From Nocardioidaceae bacterium SCSIO 66511 (GTDB lineage: Bacteria > Actinomycetota > Actinomycetes > Propionibacteriales > Nocardioidaceae): a stretch of DNA of 64,000 nucleotides. This document shows positions 41,779-51,035 of the stretch, one piece after another. The stretch covers positions 2,046,001 to 2,110,000 of the forward strand of contig CP095846.1 in NCBI GenBank assembly GCA_023100825.1. The letters are read 5' to 3'. Both the position numbers and the translations under genes were made by a program. Under the pieces are notes generated by a model. That model worked only from the letters and a program-made list of their open reading frames with translations. It did no database searches and had not been told where the DNA came from. Each line of letters starts with the position of its first letter. Positions within the stretch are counted from its first letter, which is position 1.

Positions 41779-42360
41779 CTATCCTCTGCGGGCTCGGCGG
41801 CTCGGCAGCATCGCGACGCCGGGCGCAAGGGGCGGTAACCCTGCGACCGTACACAGCAGATCACCCCAGGCGGAGACGTGGCCCCCGATATCGGAGGTCG
41901 GAGTCCAGGAGGCGCGGATCTCGAGCTGACCCGATGATCCGTCATCGGCGAGGCCGCCGAATCCCTCCGACGCGATCGTGGTGACGCTGCCACTCGGCGC
42001 GATCAGAGTCGCGTCGTTCGCTTCGAGCGCATCGGTGAGCCAGGTCCAGCCGACCTCGGCTATCACCGGGTCTCGAAGCATCTCCGGGTCGACGTCGGCA
42101 CGGGCGAACGTGACGAGGCGGAACGTGCCGTGCCACGCATCATTGCCCGTCGGGTCGTGCAGTAGGACGATGCGTCCGGTGCCGACCTCGTCGCCCGCGA
42201 CGAGGATGTCGCCCGTCATCGCCGCCGAGTACGGTGCGATCCGCTGGGGAGCGGGCATGTCCTCGCATCGGATCTCGGGGCGCAGAGGGGCGGCTCGCAA
42301 CTGCTGGAGGGCGCTCTCAAACTCCGGAGGTGGGCCGTCCAGCTCCTTTCCGGCTGCCAT
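41779..42360 (-). CDS. DUF3000 family protein
   Basis: 193 residues with features of the actinobacterial DUF3000 family: FESALQQLRAAPLRPEIRCE and MPAPQRIAPYSAAMTGDI near the N-terminus, AEVGWTWLTDALEA in the middle and GGHVSAWGDLLCTVAGLPPL near the end. Cytosolic; function unknown. It begins the operon with RNase D and is divergent from hemE, 70 bases away. Confidence 0.88.
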   Translation of the reverse strand: MAAGKELDGPPPEFESALQQLRAAPLRPEIRCEDMPAPQRIAPYSAAMTGDILVAGDEVGTGRIVLLHDPTGNDAWHGTFRLVTFARADVDPEMLRDPVIAEVGWTWLTDALEANDATLIAPSGSVTTIASEGFGGLADDGSSGQLEIRASWTPTSDIGGHVSAWGDLLCTVAGLPPLAPGVAMLPSRRARRG

Positions 42361-42430
42361 ACCTGCAGCCTAGGCTGAGCAGGCCAGACCTGACGCCTCG
42401 ACTCGCCGCGCCACCTGCGACGATTACCGC

Positions 42431-43483
42431 GTGTCGTCGCCATCTGTCTCCGATAGTCCGTTCCTCGCCGCCTGCAGGCGCGAGAGTCCCGCGCACGTTC
42501 CCGTGTGGTTCATGCGCCAAGCGGGCCGCTCGCTTCCCGAGTACCGAGCCGTACGCGAGGGCGTGCCGATGCTCGAGGCGTGCGCGACACCCGACCTGAT
42601 CGTCGAGATCACGATGCAGCCGGTGCGCCGGTACGGCGTCGACGCGGCGATCTTCTTCTCCGACATCGTGGTCCCGCTCAAGGCGATCGGGGTCGACCTC
42701 GACATCGTCCCCGGCACCGGTCCGATGGTCGAGCGGCCGATCCGCAGCGAGGGCGAGCTGTCGCAGCTACGTGACCTCGTACCCGACGACGTGCCCTACA
42801 TCAGCGAGGCCGTGACGGCGCTCGCCGGCGAGCTGGGCGGTACCCCGCTGATCGGCTTCGCCGGAGCACCCTTCACCCTCGCCTCGTACCTGATCGAGGG
42901 CGGCCCGTCGCGCGACCACCGGCGTACGAAGGCCCTCATGTACGCCGAACCACAGCTGTGGCACGCGTTGCTCGGACAGCTCGCCCGCATCGCTGCGGCC
43001 TTCCTGCGGGTCCAGATCGAAGCCGGCGCGAGTGCCGTGCAGCTGTTCGACTCGTGGGCTGGTGCGCTGTCGCCGGAGGACTACCGGACGTACGTCCAGC
43101 CGCACTCGGCCGCAGTGCTGGCCTCGGTCGCCGACCTGGGCGTACCCCGCATCCACTTCGGCGTCGGCACGGGTGAGCTCCTCGCCGATATGGGTGATGC
43201 CGGCGCGGAGGTGGTCGGCGTCGACTGGCGGGTTCCGCTCGACCAGGCGACGCGACGGATCGGTCCCGAACGAGCCGTCCAGGGCAACATCGACCCGACC
43301 TTGGTGTTCGCGCCGACCGAGGTCATGACCGATGCGGCGGCACGCGTACTCGATGCGGGTGCGGCCGCGCCGGGCCACGTCTTCAACCTCGGTCACGGCG
43401 TATTACCGCAGACCGATCCGGACGCGTTGTCCAGGCTCGTCGACTTCGTGCACTCGTACGAACCCGCGACGGGTCGCGCATGA
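42431..43483 (+). CDS. hemE: Uroporphyrinogen decarboxylase
   Basis: 350 residues. Converts uroporphyrinogen III to coproporphyrinogen III by four decarboxylations. The family signatures are present: [16 protein letters not shown] (substrate-binding Arg) near residue 22, Asp in [41 protein letters not shown] and FNLGHGVLP at the end. Start is GTG 42431. The stop overlaps hemG by 4 bases. Confidence 0.97.
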   Translation: MSSPSVSDSPFLAACRRESPAHVPVWFMRQAGRSLPEYRAVREGVPMLEACATPDLIVEITMQPVRRYGVDAAIFFSDIVVPLKAIGVDLDIVPGTGPMVERPIRSEGELSQLRDLVPDDVPYISEAVTALAGELGGTPLIGFAGAPFTLASYLIEGGPSRDHRRTKALMYAEPQLWHALLGQLARIAAAFLRVQIEAGASAVQLFDSWAGALSPEDYRTYVQPHSAAVLASVADLGVPRIHFGVGTGELLADMGDAGAEVVGVDWRVPLDQATRRIGPERAVQGNIDPTLVFAPTEVMTDAAARVLDAGAAAPGHVFNLGHGVLPQTDPDALSRLVDFVHSYEPATGRA

Positions 43484-44904
43484 GTCAGCCCGCACGACCG
43501 AGGATCGCCGTCGTCGGCGCGGGCATTGCGGGCGCCGCTGCGGCCGAGGAGCTGAGCGTCCTGCTCCCCGATGCGGAGTTGCTCGTCCTCGAGTCGAGCG
43601 ATCGGCTCGGCGGCAAGCTGCATCGGGTCGAACTCGCCGGCGCAACCGTCGACGTGGGCGCGGAGTCGATGCTTGCACGGCGCCCGGAGGCGCTCGACCT
43701 CGCGACGAGAGTCGGCCTTCGCGACGCGATCATCCACCCCGTCACGACCAAGGCCGCACTGTGGACCCGTGGGTCTCTGCGCCCGCTCCCACCGACCGTG
43801 ATGGGCGTACCCGCCGATGTCGATGCGCTCGCCGAGAGCGGGGTCATCTCGCGCGTGGGCATGATCCGCGCCGTCGTACCGCGCCGGCGCACTCCGCTGA
43901 CCGCGGATGTGTCCGTCGGCGACTATGTCGCGGCGCAGCTCGGCGACGAGGTCTGCGACCGACTGTTGGAGCCGCTGCTCGGCGGGGTGTACGCGGGCCA
44001 CGCGCGTTCGTTGTCGCTGCTGGCCGCCGCACCGCAGATCGCCGCACTCGCCGACCGAGACGGGTCGTTGATCGAGGCGGCCGCGCAGGCCCGACGCGAG
44101 AAGCCGGACCCTGGCGGTCAGGTGTTCGCCGGGCTTCGTGGGGGAGTCGGTCAGCTCGCGCCCGCCGCACTCGAGTCGTCGGGCGCAACGGTCCGTCGCC
44201 GCGCGACCGTACGAGAGCTTCGCCGGTCTCCGCGCGGGTGGCAGCTGACGGTGGGACCGACCACCGATGTCGAAGTGATCGACGCCGACGCCGTCGTCCT
44301 CGCGACTCCCGCAGCGCCGTCGGCTCGGCTGCTGTCAGGCATCGCAGAGGCGGCCTCGACCGAGCTCGCGTCGCTCGAGTACGCCAGCATGGCGATCGTG
44401 TCTTTGGCCGTGCCACGGGCCGCGATCGACGGCCTCCCGCACTCGTCGGGATTCCTGGTGCCGCCCGTCGACGGTCGGGTGATCAAGGCCGCGACTCTCT
44501 CTTCGCGTAAATGGGGCTGGGTCGACGAGGCGAGCGGCGATCTTGTCGTCCTGCGCGCGTCGGTCGGGCGGGCGGGTGAGGCAGAGCTCCTGCAGCGTGC
44601 CGACGACGAGCTGGTCTCGCTCGCGGTCGCCGACCTTCGCGCCGCCGTCGGCCTACGCGGCGAGCCGGTCGACTCACATGTCCAGCGGTGGGGCGGAGCG
44701 CTGCCGCAGTACGCGGTCGGCCACCTCGACCTCGTCCGCCGAGTCGAGGAGTCGATCGCTGCCGTGCCGGGTCTCGAGGTCGCCGGAGCCGCGTACTCCG
44801 GCGTCGGTATACCCGCCGTGATCGCTACCGCGCGTCGGGCGGCCGAGCGAGTGGCGAACCACCTACGTTCGCGCACCGGCGCAAGGGAGACAATGGAGCC
44901 ATGA
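43480..44904 (+). CDS. hemG: Coproporphyrinogen III / protoporphyrinogen oxidase (HemY/CgoX type)
   Basis: 474-residue FAD enzyme. FAD motif [15 protein letters not shown] at residue 10, followed by [17 protein letters not shown], and at the C-terminus [19 protein letters not shown]. With hemQ downstream, the actinobacterial enzyme is expected to oxidise coproporphyrinogen III to coproporphyrin III. Coupled at both ends by ATGA overlaps (43480-43483, 44901-44904). Symbol usage varies (hemY, cgoX). Confidence 0.94.
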   Translation: MSQPARPRIAVVGAGIAGAAAAEELSVLLPDAELLVLESSDRLGGKLHRVELAGATVDVGAESMLARRPEALDLATRVGLRDAIIHPVTTKAALWTRGSLRPLPPTVMGVPADVDALAESGVISRVGMIRAVVPRRRTPLTADVSVGDYVAAQLGDEVCDRLLEPLLGGVYAGHARSLSLLAAAPQIAALADRDGSLIEAAAQARREKPDPGGQVFAGLRGGVGQLAPAALESSGATVRRRATVRELRRSPRGWQLTVGPTTDVEVIDADAVVLATPAAPSARLLSGIAEAASTELASLEYASMAIVSLAVPRAAIDGLPHSSGFLVPPVDGRVIKAATLSSRKWGWVDEASGDLVVLRASVGRAGEAELLQRADDELVSLAVADLRAAVGLRGEPVDSHVQRWGGALPQYAVGHLDLVRRVEESIAAVPGLEVAGAAYSGVGIPAVIATARRAAERVANHLRSRTGARETMEP

Positions 44905-45608
44905 CCCGAGCAGCGAACGCCGGCAAACGCGCCAAGGAGATCAACGACACGATCCGCTACACGATGTGGTCGGTGTTCCGGCTACGCGAGCAGATCGGCG
45001 AGGGGGAGCGGGCCTGGCTCGCGCAGCCCGTCGAGGAGTTGTTCGAGCAGCTCGAGCGCAAGGACGTCACGATCCGCGGCACGTACGACGTGAGCGGCCT
45101 TCGCGCCGACGCCGATCTGATGATCTGGTGGCATTCGGAGTCCTCGGACTCGCTGCAGGACGCGTACAACCAGTTCCGCTCGACCGGGCTCGGCCAGCGG
45201 ATGGACGCGGTCTGGTCGCAGCTCGCCGTGCACCGCCCGGCGGAGTTCAACAAATCGCACGTACCCGCCTTCATGGCCGACGAGGAGTCACGCGCGTACC
45301 TGTGCGTCTACCCGTTCGTACGGTCCTACGAGTGGTACCTGCTGCCCGACGACGAACGCCGCGACATGTTGCGCGAGCACGGCATGCAGGCTCGCGACTA
45401 CCCGGACGTACGCGCCAACACGGTGCCTGCGTTCGCACTCGGCGACTACGAGTGGATCCTGGCCTTCGAGGCCGATGAGCTCTATCGGTTGTCGGACCTG
45501 ATGCGTGAGCTGCGTGCCAGCCGGGCGCGCCGCCACGTGCGTGAGGAGATCCCGTTCTACACCGGTCGCCGCCGCCCGATCGGCGAGATCGTGCAGTCGA
45601 TGCCGTAG
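44901..45608 (+). CDS. hemQ: Coproheme decarboxylase (chlorite dismutase family)
   Basis: 235 residues. Last step of the coproporphyrin-dependent pathway: two propionates of coproheme are oxidatively decarboxylated to give haem b, using peroxide. Family features: [56 protein letters not shown] with the reactive Tyr region, MLREHG with the likely proximal His. ATG 44901 has GGAG upstream; longer in-frame ORF starts inside hemG are rejected. The ferrochelatase hemH is not in this window. Confidence 0.94.
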   Translation: MTRAANAGKRAKEINDTIRYTMWSVFRLREQIGEGERAWLAQPVEELFEQLERKDVTIRGTYDVSGLRADADLMIWWHSESSDSLQDAYNQFRSTGLGQRMDAVWSQLAVHRPAEFNKSHVPAFMADEESRAYLCVYPFVRSYEWYLLPDDERRDMLREHGMQARDYPDVRANTVPAFALGDYEWILAFEADELYRLSDLMRELRASRARRHVREEIPFYTGRRRPIGEIVQSMP

Positions 45609-45654
45609 GTCGCGTCGGCTTCAGCGCTTCTTACGGGCGAACACTCGCCGCCTC

Positions 45655-45957
45655 GGCGCTCGTCGCTGTCGGCTTCCCGTCCAACTTCGGTACGAGTACC
45701 CGCCCGCCCCGCTGGCTTCGCTGTCGGCCTTCCCTGCGTGGTCGGACGGGCTAAAGACGCGGCGACGCGGGAGCCGCAAGTACGGGGCTCGGTTTGCTTG
45801 CCGGCTTTCCCGATTCGGTGGCCCATGCGGGCCGGTGGTGGTCGTTCACCAAGTAAACATGGTGAAACTCCACTCTGCATGGCAGATTCGCCGTGCAGAG
45901 TGGCAGGTTGCCGTGCCCGCTGGTACGCCGGAGGCCACCGTGGGAGGAGTTCACTCA
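45655..45957 (+). repeat. Dispersed intergenic repeat, copy C (full)
   Basis: The reference copy: left module 45655-45830 (CGCTGTCGGCTTCCCG, CTTCGGTACGAG, a second CGCTGTCGGCCTTCCC, AAAGACGCGGCGACGCGGG) and hairpin module 45831-45957 (CACCAAGTAAACATGGTGA, arms 45870-45882 and 45891-45903 with one T-G pair, 8-base loop, GGTTGCCGTGCCCGCTGG, end GGAGGAGTTCACTCAC). It fills the gap after hemQ. The rest of 45609-46054 shows nothing else recognisable. Confidence 0.88.
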
Positions 45958-46054
45958 CGCGCGCCGTCCGCCGTCGCTATGGACCGCCGCCGATGAGTTT
46001 CGCCGCTGATCGTCGTCTGTCGTTCGTACGCATCGACGAGCACCAGGAGTCAGC

Positions 46055-46636
46055 ATGACCGCGATCTACACCTTCGACGTGTTCTCCAGCCTCGACGGGT
46101 TCGGCTCCGTCAGCGGCGGTGACTGGAGCGGTTACTGGGGCAAACAGGGTCCGGAGCTGCTCGACCACCGCCTGGCGCTGTACGACGAACCACAGCGCAT
46201 GGTCTTCGGCGCCAGCACGTACCGGGCTTTCGCGCAGATGCTCGCCGAGAGCACCGACGACTCCGACGTACGCGACCCGTGGGTCACGCGGATGCGTCAT
46301 CTCCCTGCAACGGTCGTTTCGAACACGCTCGAGGAGCCGCTCGACTGGCCCGACGCAACCGTCGTTCCCGGCGACGCCGTCGACGTGGTCGCCCGGCTGA
46401 AAGCGGAGTCCGCGGTGCCGTTGCGCTCGCACGGCAGCTTGTCCATGAACCGCGCGCTTATGGCTGCCGGTCTGGTCGATCGTGTTCAGGTGACGGTGTT
46501 CCCGGTGATCACTGGCGAGAACGGATCCGAACCGGTGTTCGCGGGCGCTGCCGATTTCGACCTGGACCTGATCGAGACACGCACGTTGGACGGGCGCACC
46601 CAGCAACTCATCTACCGGCCCAGCCTGCACGGTTGA
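46055..46636 (+). CDS. Dihydrofolate reductase-fold family protein (RibD C-terminal type)
   Basis: 193 residues. RibD_C/DHFR-like fold: IYTFDVFSSLDGFGSV at the start, MVFGASTYRAFAQML (nucleotide-binding helix), RMRHLPATVVSNTLEEPLDW, then VPLRSHGSLSMNRALMAAGLVDRVQVTVFPVI. Such proteins are NADPH-dependent reductases of unknown substrate; the residues of true folate enzymes are not conserved. It is followed after 32 bases by a second member of the same broad family. Confidence 0.85.
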   Translation: MTAIYTFDVFSSLDGFGSVSGGDWSGYWGKQGPELLDHRLALYDEPQRMVFGASTYRAFAQMLAESTDDSDVRDPWVTRMRHLPATVVSNTLEEPLDWPDATVVPGDAVDVVARLKAESAVPLRSHGSLSMNRALMAAGLVDRVQVTVFPVITGENGSEPVFAGAADFDLDLIETRTLDGRTQQLIYRPSLHG

Positions 46637-46668
46637 GCCTGGGCGCAACGCAGAGATCGAGGAAGCTC

Positions 46669-47277
46669 ATGACCAGAGTCATCGCAGAACAGACCATCTC
46701 GGCAGACGGCTACGCTGCCGGACTGAACCAGTCGGAGGAGCGCCCCTTCGGCGACGACGCCGGCGATGGGTGGGGCAACCGGCTGCACGCGTGGATGTTC
46801 GACGACGGCGAGGAGAACGCCGCCGAGGTCGAACGGATCAATGCCGCGGGAGCGGTTGTCATGGGGCGGAACATGTTCGGTCCGGTACGCGGGGAGTGGG
46901 ATCGGCAGTGGAACGGCTGGTGGGGCGACAACCCGCCGTTCCACGCCCCGGTCTTCGTACTCACCCACCATCCGCGCGATCCGCAGCCGATGGAGGGTGG
47001 CACCACGTACTACTTCGTCACTGACGGCATCGAGTCGGCGCTGTCACAGGCGCGCGAGGCGGCGGGCGACGCCGACGTCTCGATCCACGGCGGTGCGAGC
47101 ACCATCAACCAGTATCTCGCCGCCGCCCTCGTCGACGAGCTGCGGCTGCACGTCGTGCCGGTCACGATGGGTGCGGGAGTGCGCATCTTCGACGGTGTAC
47201 CACCGCTGAGCCTGCGGCAGCTGGACTCGCGGGTCGCGAGCTCGGTGACGCATCTGAGCTACCAGGTGCTGCCCTGA
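46669..47277 (+). CDS. Dihydrofolate reductase-fold family protein, second copy
   Basis: 202 residues from ATG 46669, with GAGGAAG 5 bases upstream; the longer in-frame ORF runs into the previous gene and is rejected. Same fold: AEQTISADGYAAGLNQSEE, AGAVVMGRNMFGP, APVFVLTHHPRDPQPMEGG, VSIHGGASTINQYLAAALVD and LRLHVVPVTMGAGVRIF. Identity to its neighbour is low, so this is not a recent tandem duplication. Substrate unknown. Confidence 0.86.
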   Translation: MTRVIAEQTISADGYAAGLNQSEERPFGDDAGDGWGNRLHAWMFDDGEENAAEVERINAAGAVVMGRNMFGPVRGEWDRQWNGWWGDNPPFHAPVFVLTHHPRDPQPMEGGTTYYFVTDGIESALSQAREAAGDADVSIHGGASTINQYLAAALVDELRLHVVPVTMGAGVRIFDGVPPLSLRQLDSRVASSVTHLSYQVLP

Positions 47278-47292
47278 TCGTACGAGGCAGAG

Positions 47293-47697
47293 CTACGCCG
47301 ACGGATTGAGCCGCAGCGCCACGCCGTTGATGCAGTAGCGCTGGTCGGTCGGCGTCTGGTGCCCCTCACCCTCGAAGACATGGCCAAGATGGGAGCCGCA
47401 GTTCGCGCAGCGCACCTCGACGCGCTTCATGCCGAGCGAGTTGTCCTCGATGTACTCGACCCGATCTTCGGCGAGCGGCGTCCAGAATGCCGGCCAGCCG
47501 CAATGCGCATCGAACTTCGTCTCGCTGGAGAACAGCTCCGCGCCGCAGCCGCGGCATGCGTAAACGCCGACAGTTTCATCGGTCTCGTACGGGCTGCTGA
47601 ACGGGCGCTCGGTGCCGGAGTTACGGAGTACGTCGTACTCCTGCGGGCTCAGCTCGGAACGCCATTCGTCATCGGTCTTGGTCACGTCGTACGCCAT
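47293..47697 (-). CDS. msrB: Peptide-methionine (R)-S-oxide reductase
   Basis: 134 residues from ATG 47697. Repairs methionine-R-sulfoxide in proteins. Zinc-binding pairs YACRGCGAE and RCANCGSHLGHVF, catalytic Cys in DQRYCINGVALRL, substrate pocket HCGWPAFW. Start chosen because MAYDVTKTDDEWRSELSPQE is the family N-terminus. Convergent with the DHFR-fold gene, 15 bases apart. Confidence 0.96.
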   Translation of the reverse strand: MAYDVTKTDDEWRSELSPQEYDVLRNSGTERPFSSPYETDETVGVYACRGCGAELFSSETKFDAHCGWPAFWTPLAEDRVEYIEDNSLGMKRVEVRCANCGSHLGHVFEGEGHQTPTDQRYCINGVALRLNPSA

Positions 47698-47728
47698 GCT
47701 TCCAGCGTACGACCGCACCGAAGGGGCG

Positions 47729-48256
47729 CTACATTCCGTCGACGCCCTCGCCGGCTCCGGCGCTCTGCTCATCGAGCGTCTCGTGCTCCAGCAGATGCAG
47801 GCACGGCACCTCGAGCTTGCGTCGCGCGCGCGAGGTCCAGTCGAGGTGGAAGAACTCGGAGACGACATGCGGCTCGGTCAGCACGATCGCCTCGCTGCCG
47901 TCGACCTTCTTGATCAGTGACGCCAACGCGCGTACCGGATCTTCGCGGGTGAGCTGGGCGGTGGTCTGCTGCCGGCGCTGCTGCAGCAGGGCGACGCTTG
48001 CGTCGAGTTCCTGCTGCGCGGTGTTGTCGATGCTCTCCTGGATCATCTCGACCTCGCTGGAGTCCGGCGAGACCACCGGGACGAGTTCGGGGCCGCCGAG
48101 GGCGCCGAGAGAGGTGGTGAGCTGACCGGCGGCATCCTCGACCGGCATCACCAGGTGATAGCGGACGGGCTCGTCGAGTGCTTCGTGTAGGGCGACGACC
48201 TGATCGGCGTCGACCTCGGTGAGCTGATGCTCGATCAGGAGTGCGACGTTGTACAT
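47729..48256 (-). CDS. Conserved actinobacterial hypothetical protein (UspA-like fold suspected)
   Basis: 175 residues from ATG 48256, with GAGGAGAGAGGG upstream. It begins MYNVALLIEHQLTEVDADQV and alternates strands and helices (VRYHLVMPVED, GSEAIVLTEPHVVSEFFHLD, VPCLHLLEHET), which suggests a Rossmann-like or universal-stress-like fold. An Arg-rich RARRKL precedes the last strand. I recognise the sequence type as conserved in actinobacteria but know no function. It sits between ligC and msrB on the same strand. Confidence 0.7.
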   Translation of the reverse strand: MYNVALLIEHQLTEVDADQVVALHEALDEPVRYHLVMPVEDAAGQLTTSLGALGGPELVPVVSPDSSEVEMIQESIDNTAQQELDASVALLQQRRQQTTAQLTREDPVRALASLIKKVDGSEAIVLTEPHVVSEFFHLDWTSRARRKLEVPCLHLLEHETLDEQSAGAGEGVDGM

Positions 48257-48299
48257 CGGGAATCCCTCTCTCCTCGGAGGCGTCCCCCGTACCCTAACT

Positions 48300-49391
48300 T
48301 TACCCCTCGCCGCCCGCCGAACCGAGCACTTCCGCCAAGTCGAAGGACACGACCTCCTCGAGCTGGGCGTACGTGCACGACGTCGGCTCCCGGTCGGTGC
48401 GCCAGCGCTTGAACTGCGTGGTGTGCCGGAACCTCGTGCCTTCGAGGTGGTCGTACCCCACCTCGGCGACGAGACGGGGTTCGAGGGGTACGAACGACAG
48501 GTCTTTACCGGCGTTCCAGCGACTCTCGCCGCCCGGTCGGCGATCTCCGGTCTCCGGGTCGTCGCCGGCGTAGGCGCCCCACGGATGCTCCGACATCGGA
48601 ATGCGGAGCCGGTCGAGCTGCGGCACCATCTCGGCGCGCACCTCGGCGCGGAATGATGCGCTGACGCCGACATGCTGGAGCACGCCCTTGTCGTTGTAAA
48701 GACCGAGCAGTAGCGAGCCGAGCAGCGGCTTCTCAGGTGTCGACGTCTTGTGCAGCCGGTATCCCGCGACAACGACGTCGGCAGTACGTGTGTGCTTGAT
48801 CTTCAGCATGCTGCGTTCGCCCGGCGCGTACGTAGAACCGAGGAGCTTGGCCACGACACCATCGAGGCCGGCGCCCTCGAACTGGTCGAACCACACGTTC
48901 GCCTCGTTCTCGTCCTGCGTCACAGGCGTCAGGTGCAGCGGCGCTTCGACCGATGCAAACGCGTCGATGAGCCGCTCGCGCCGGTCTGCGTACGCGACCC
49001 CGAGCAGATCGTCGTCGCCTTCGGCGAGCAGGTCGAATGCGACGTACGAAGCGGGTGTCTGTTCTGCGAGCAGGTTGACCCGTGACTCCGCCGGATGGAT
49101 CCGGTTCAGCAGATGCTCGAACTCCAGGCGGCCGTTGTCGACGATGACGGCCTCGCCGTCGAGCACGCACCTGCTGGGCAGCGCCGATTCCGCGATCGCG
49201 CGGGCGACCTCCGGGAAGTAGCGCGTGAGCGGTTTGGTCGACCGTGCGTACAGTTCGACGGAGTCCTCATCGCGAAACACGACGCAGCGGAAACCGTCCC
49301 ACTTCGGCTCGTACGCGTAGCTGCCGCCCGGGATCCGGGTGACCGACTTCGCGAGCATCGGTTTGAGCGGGGGCTGGAGCGGCAACGTCAT
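48300..49391 (-). CDS. ligC: ATP-dependent DNA ligase, LigC type
   Basis: 363 residues. Seals nicks with ATP. Adenylation motif I EPKWDGFR (nucleophile Lys30), motif III-like YVAFDLLA, motif IV GLDGVVAKL, motif V SMLKIKHTRTADVVV, then an OB fold ending near KRWRTDREPTSCTYAQL. Length and lack of nuclease or polymerase domains match mycobacterial LigC, used in base-excision or end repair. Its start overlaps the reductase stop by 4 bases. Confidence 0.94.
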   Translation of the reverse strand: MTLPLQPPLKPMLAKSVTRIPGGSYAYEPKWDGFRCVVFRDEDSVELYARSTKPLTRYFPEVARAIAESALPSRCVLDGEAVIVDNGRLEFEHLLNRIHPAESRVNLLAEQTPASYVAFDLLAEGDDDLLGVAYADRRERLIDAFASVEAPLHLTPVTQDENEANVWFDQFEGAGLDGVVAKLLGSTYAPGERSMLKIKHTRTADVVVAGYRLHKTSTPEKPLLGSLLLGLYNDKGVLQHVGVSASFRAEVRAEMVPQLDRLRIPMSEHPWGAYAGDDPETGDRRPGGESRWNAGKDLSFVPLEPRLVAEVGYDHLEGTRFRHTTQFKRWRTDREPTSCTYAQLEEVVSFDLAEVLGSAGGEG

Positions 49392-50122
49392 GAGGTCCTC
49401 CGGTTGCGTACGTAGCGGGCGAGGAGGACGTCGTCCTCATAGAGCAGATGTCCGAGGGTCAGCGCCCGGTCGACCGTCTGCGAGCCGACGCTGATCCGAG
49501 TCGCGCCGTCGGCTGCCAGCCGCGGGGCGACGGTCAGGCACAGCTCATCGACCACATCTGCCTCGATCAGCGCGCCGAACAACGACGGGCCACCTTCACA
49601 CAGGATTCGGTTCAGGCCGCGTTCGGACAAGGCCGCGGGGACCGCCGCGAGGTCGGTCTCGTCGTAGCCGGCAACGATCACATCGCAGTGTTCGCGTAGC
49701 GACTCGACTCGTTCGGCCGGTGCGCTGCCGGCGGTGACGACAAGGGTCGGCGCGGCCGTGGATCCGCGATGCACAAGGGGCTTCGGCACATCCAGGGAAG
49801 CCGACACCACTGCGATCTGGGGGAGCGGTGCCAACCCGAGAGACTCGCGGAGCTCGCCGTCGACCTCATCGGGACGGACCGGTTCGTACCCTTCGTGGCG
49901 GGTCGTGCCGGCCCCGACGAGGATCACATCCGCCAGGCTGCGCAGTAGAGCGAAGACGCTTCTGTCGACGGCCGGGGAGATGCTCGCCGACAGACCGTTC
50001 GCGCCGGTTGCGGCGCCGTCGACCGTCGATACGAAGTTGGCGCGGAGCCAGGTTCGGCCCTCGGGATACGCGTACGCATCGATGAGTCCGGCCTTGTCCG
50101 GGACCGGCGAGATGAACGACAT
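49388..50122 (-). CDS. RibD C-terminal-type pyrimidine reductase family protein
   Basis: 244 residues. RibD_C/DHFR fold: WLRANFVSTVDGAATGANGL, FALLRSLADVILVGAGTTRHEGYEP (nucleotide-binding helix) and NRILCEGGPSLFGALIEADVVDELCLTVAP. In riboflavin synthesis this domain reduces the ribosylamino-pyrimidinedione with NADPH; stand-alone actinobacterial copies outside rib clusters may act on other flavin or deazaflavin-related compounds. No rib genes adjoin. ATGA overlap with ligC. Confidence 0.85.
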   Translation of the reverse strand: MSFISPVPDKAGLIDAYAYPEGRTWLRANFVSTVDGAATGANGLSASISPAVDRSVFALLRSLADVILVGAGTTRHEGYEPVRPDEVDGELRESLGLAPLPQIAVVSASLDVPKPLVHRGSTAAPTLVVTAGSAPAERVESLREHCDVIVAGYDETDLAAVPAALSERGLNRILCEGGPSLFGALIEADVVDELCLTVAPRLAADGATRISVGSQTVDRALTLGHLLYEDDVLLARYVRNRRTS

Positions 50123-50227
50123 ACCCCGATCCTGCCATTGACCGCCCCCGGGCCCGCATGTTCGACGAGAAGCGGCAGGCGTGTCTCGTACCGAACGTGC
50201 CGGACCGGGGACGTCGGGGTGCGACGA

Positions 50228-50977
50228 TCAAGCGGGGATGGGCACCAGGTCGACCGCACCGACTGCGTAACGCGCGAGTACGACGCGGGCGATCTCCTCG
50301 TCGACCCCGAGCGGCGCCGACACCGCGACCGCGCCGGCTTCGAGCGCGAGCTCGGCCGCGCGGTCGGGCAGGAAGCCCGGCGCGAGGAACATCGAACCGA
50401 CCGCGATGTGCCGCCTGCCGTCGGCTCGGAATGCGCGTACGGCCTCACCCGTCGCCGGGGGAGCAGCGGTCGCGAATGCGGCGACCGCCGGCAGGTTATG
50501 GCGCACGCCCCAGGTACGGGCCGCACGTTGCATCGCCTGGTTCGCGGCCGAGTCGCTGGAGCCTGCGGCCGCGAGGACCAACGCGTCCAGCTCGCGTACG
50601 CGAGCCTCGGCCAGAGCCGTACGAAGGCGCTTGTCGAGCAGGTCGAACAGCGCCGCTTCGACGCCGAGAACGTCGGTCGCATGTACCCGGAGATCCGGGT
50701 GCCGAGTCGTCGCCGACGCGATCACTGCGGGGATGTCGACCTTCGCGTGGTACGCATCGCTGATCAGCAGCGGCACGATCACGATCTCGTCGTACCCCTC
50801 GGCGTACAACCGGTCGATCACATCGCCGGCGAGCGGATCGGACAGCTCCAGGAAGGCCGGTTCGACTCGCAGGTCGGGACGCATCCGCGCGACCTCGTTC
50901 GTGAGTGCTGTGATGGTTGCGGCTGAGCGCGGGTCTCGGCTCCCGTGTGCGAGAGCGACCAGTGCCGGTGCGGTCAC
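50228..50977 (-). CDS. Sirohydrochlorin chelatase family protein (CbiX/SirB-like)
   Basis: 249 residues from GTG 50977 with GAGGAGG upstream. Two CbiX repeats: LVALAHGSRDPRSAATITAL with the metal-binding His, YDEIVIVPLLISDAYHAKVDIP with a second His, then a degenerate second half (VLAAAGSSDSAANQAMQRAA, IAVGSMFLAPGFLPDRAAEL). Likely inserts iron into sirohydrochlorin to make sirohaem, the cofactor of the sulfite reductase in the same operon. Last gene of that operon. Confidence 0.87.
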   Translation of the reverse strand: MTAPALVALAHGSRDPRSAATITALTNEVARMRPDLRVEPAFLELSDPLAGDVIDRLYAEGYDEIVIVPLLISDAYHAKVDIPAVIASATTRHPDLRVHATDVLGVEAALFDLLDKRLRTALAEARVRELDALVLAAAGSSDSAANQAMQRAARTWGVRHNLPAVAAFATAAPPATGEAVRAFRADGRRHIAVGSMFLAPGFLPDRAAELALEAGAVAVSAPLGVDEEIARVVLARYAVGAVDLVPIPA

Positions 50978-51035
50978 TGTGTATTCCTCCTCTGCGGATG
51001 GTCGTTGTTGTTCTTGTTCATCAGTGAGCGGCGGG

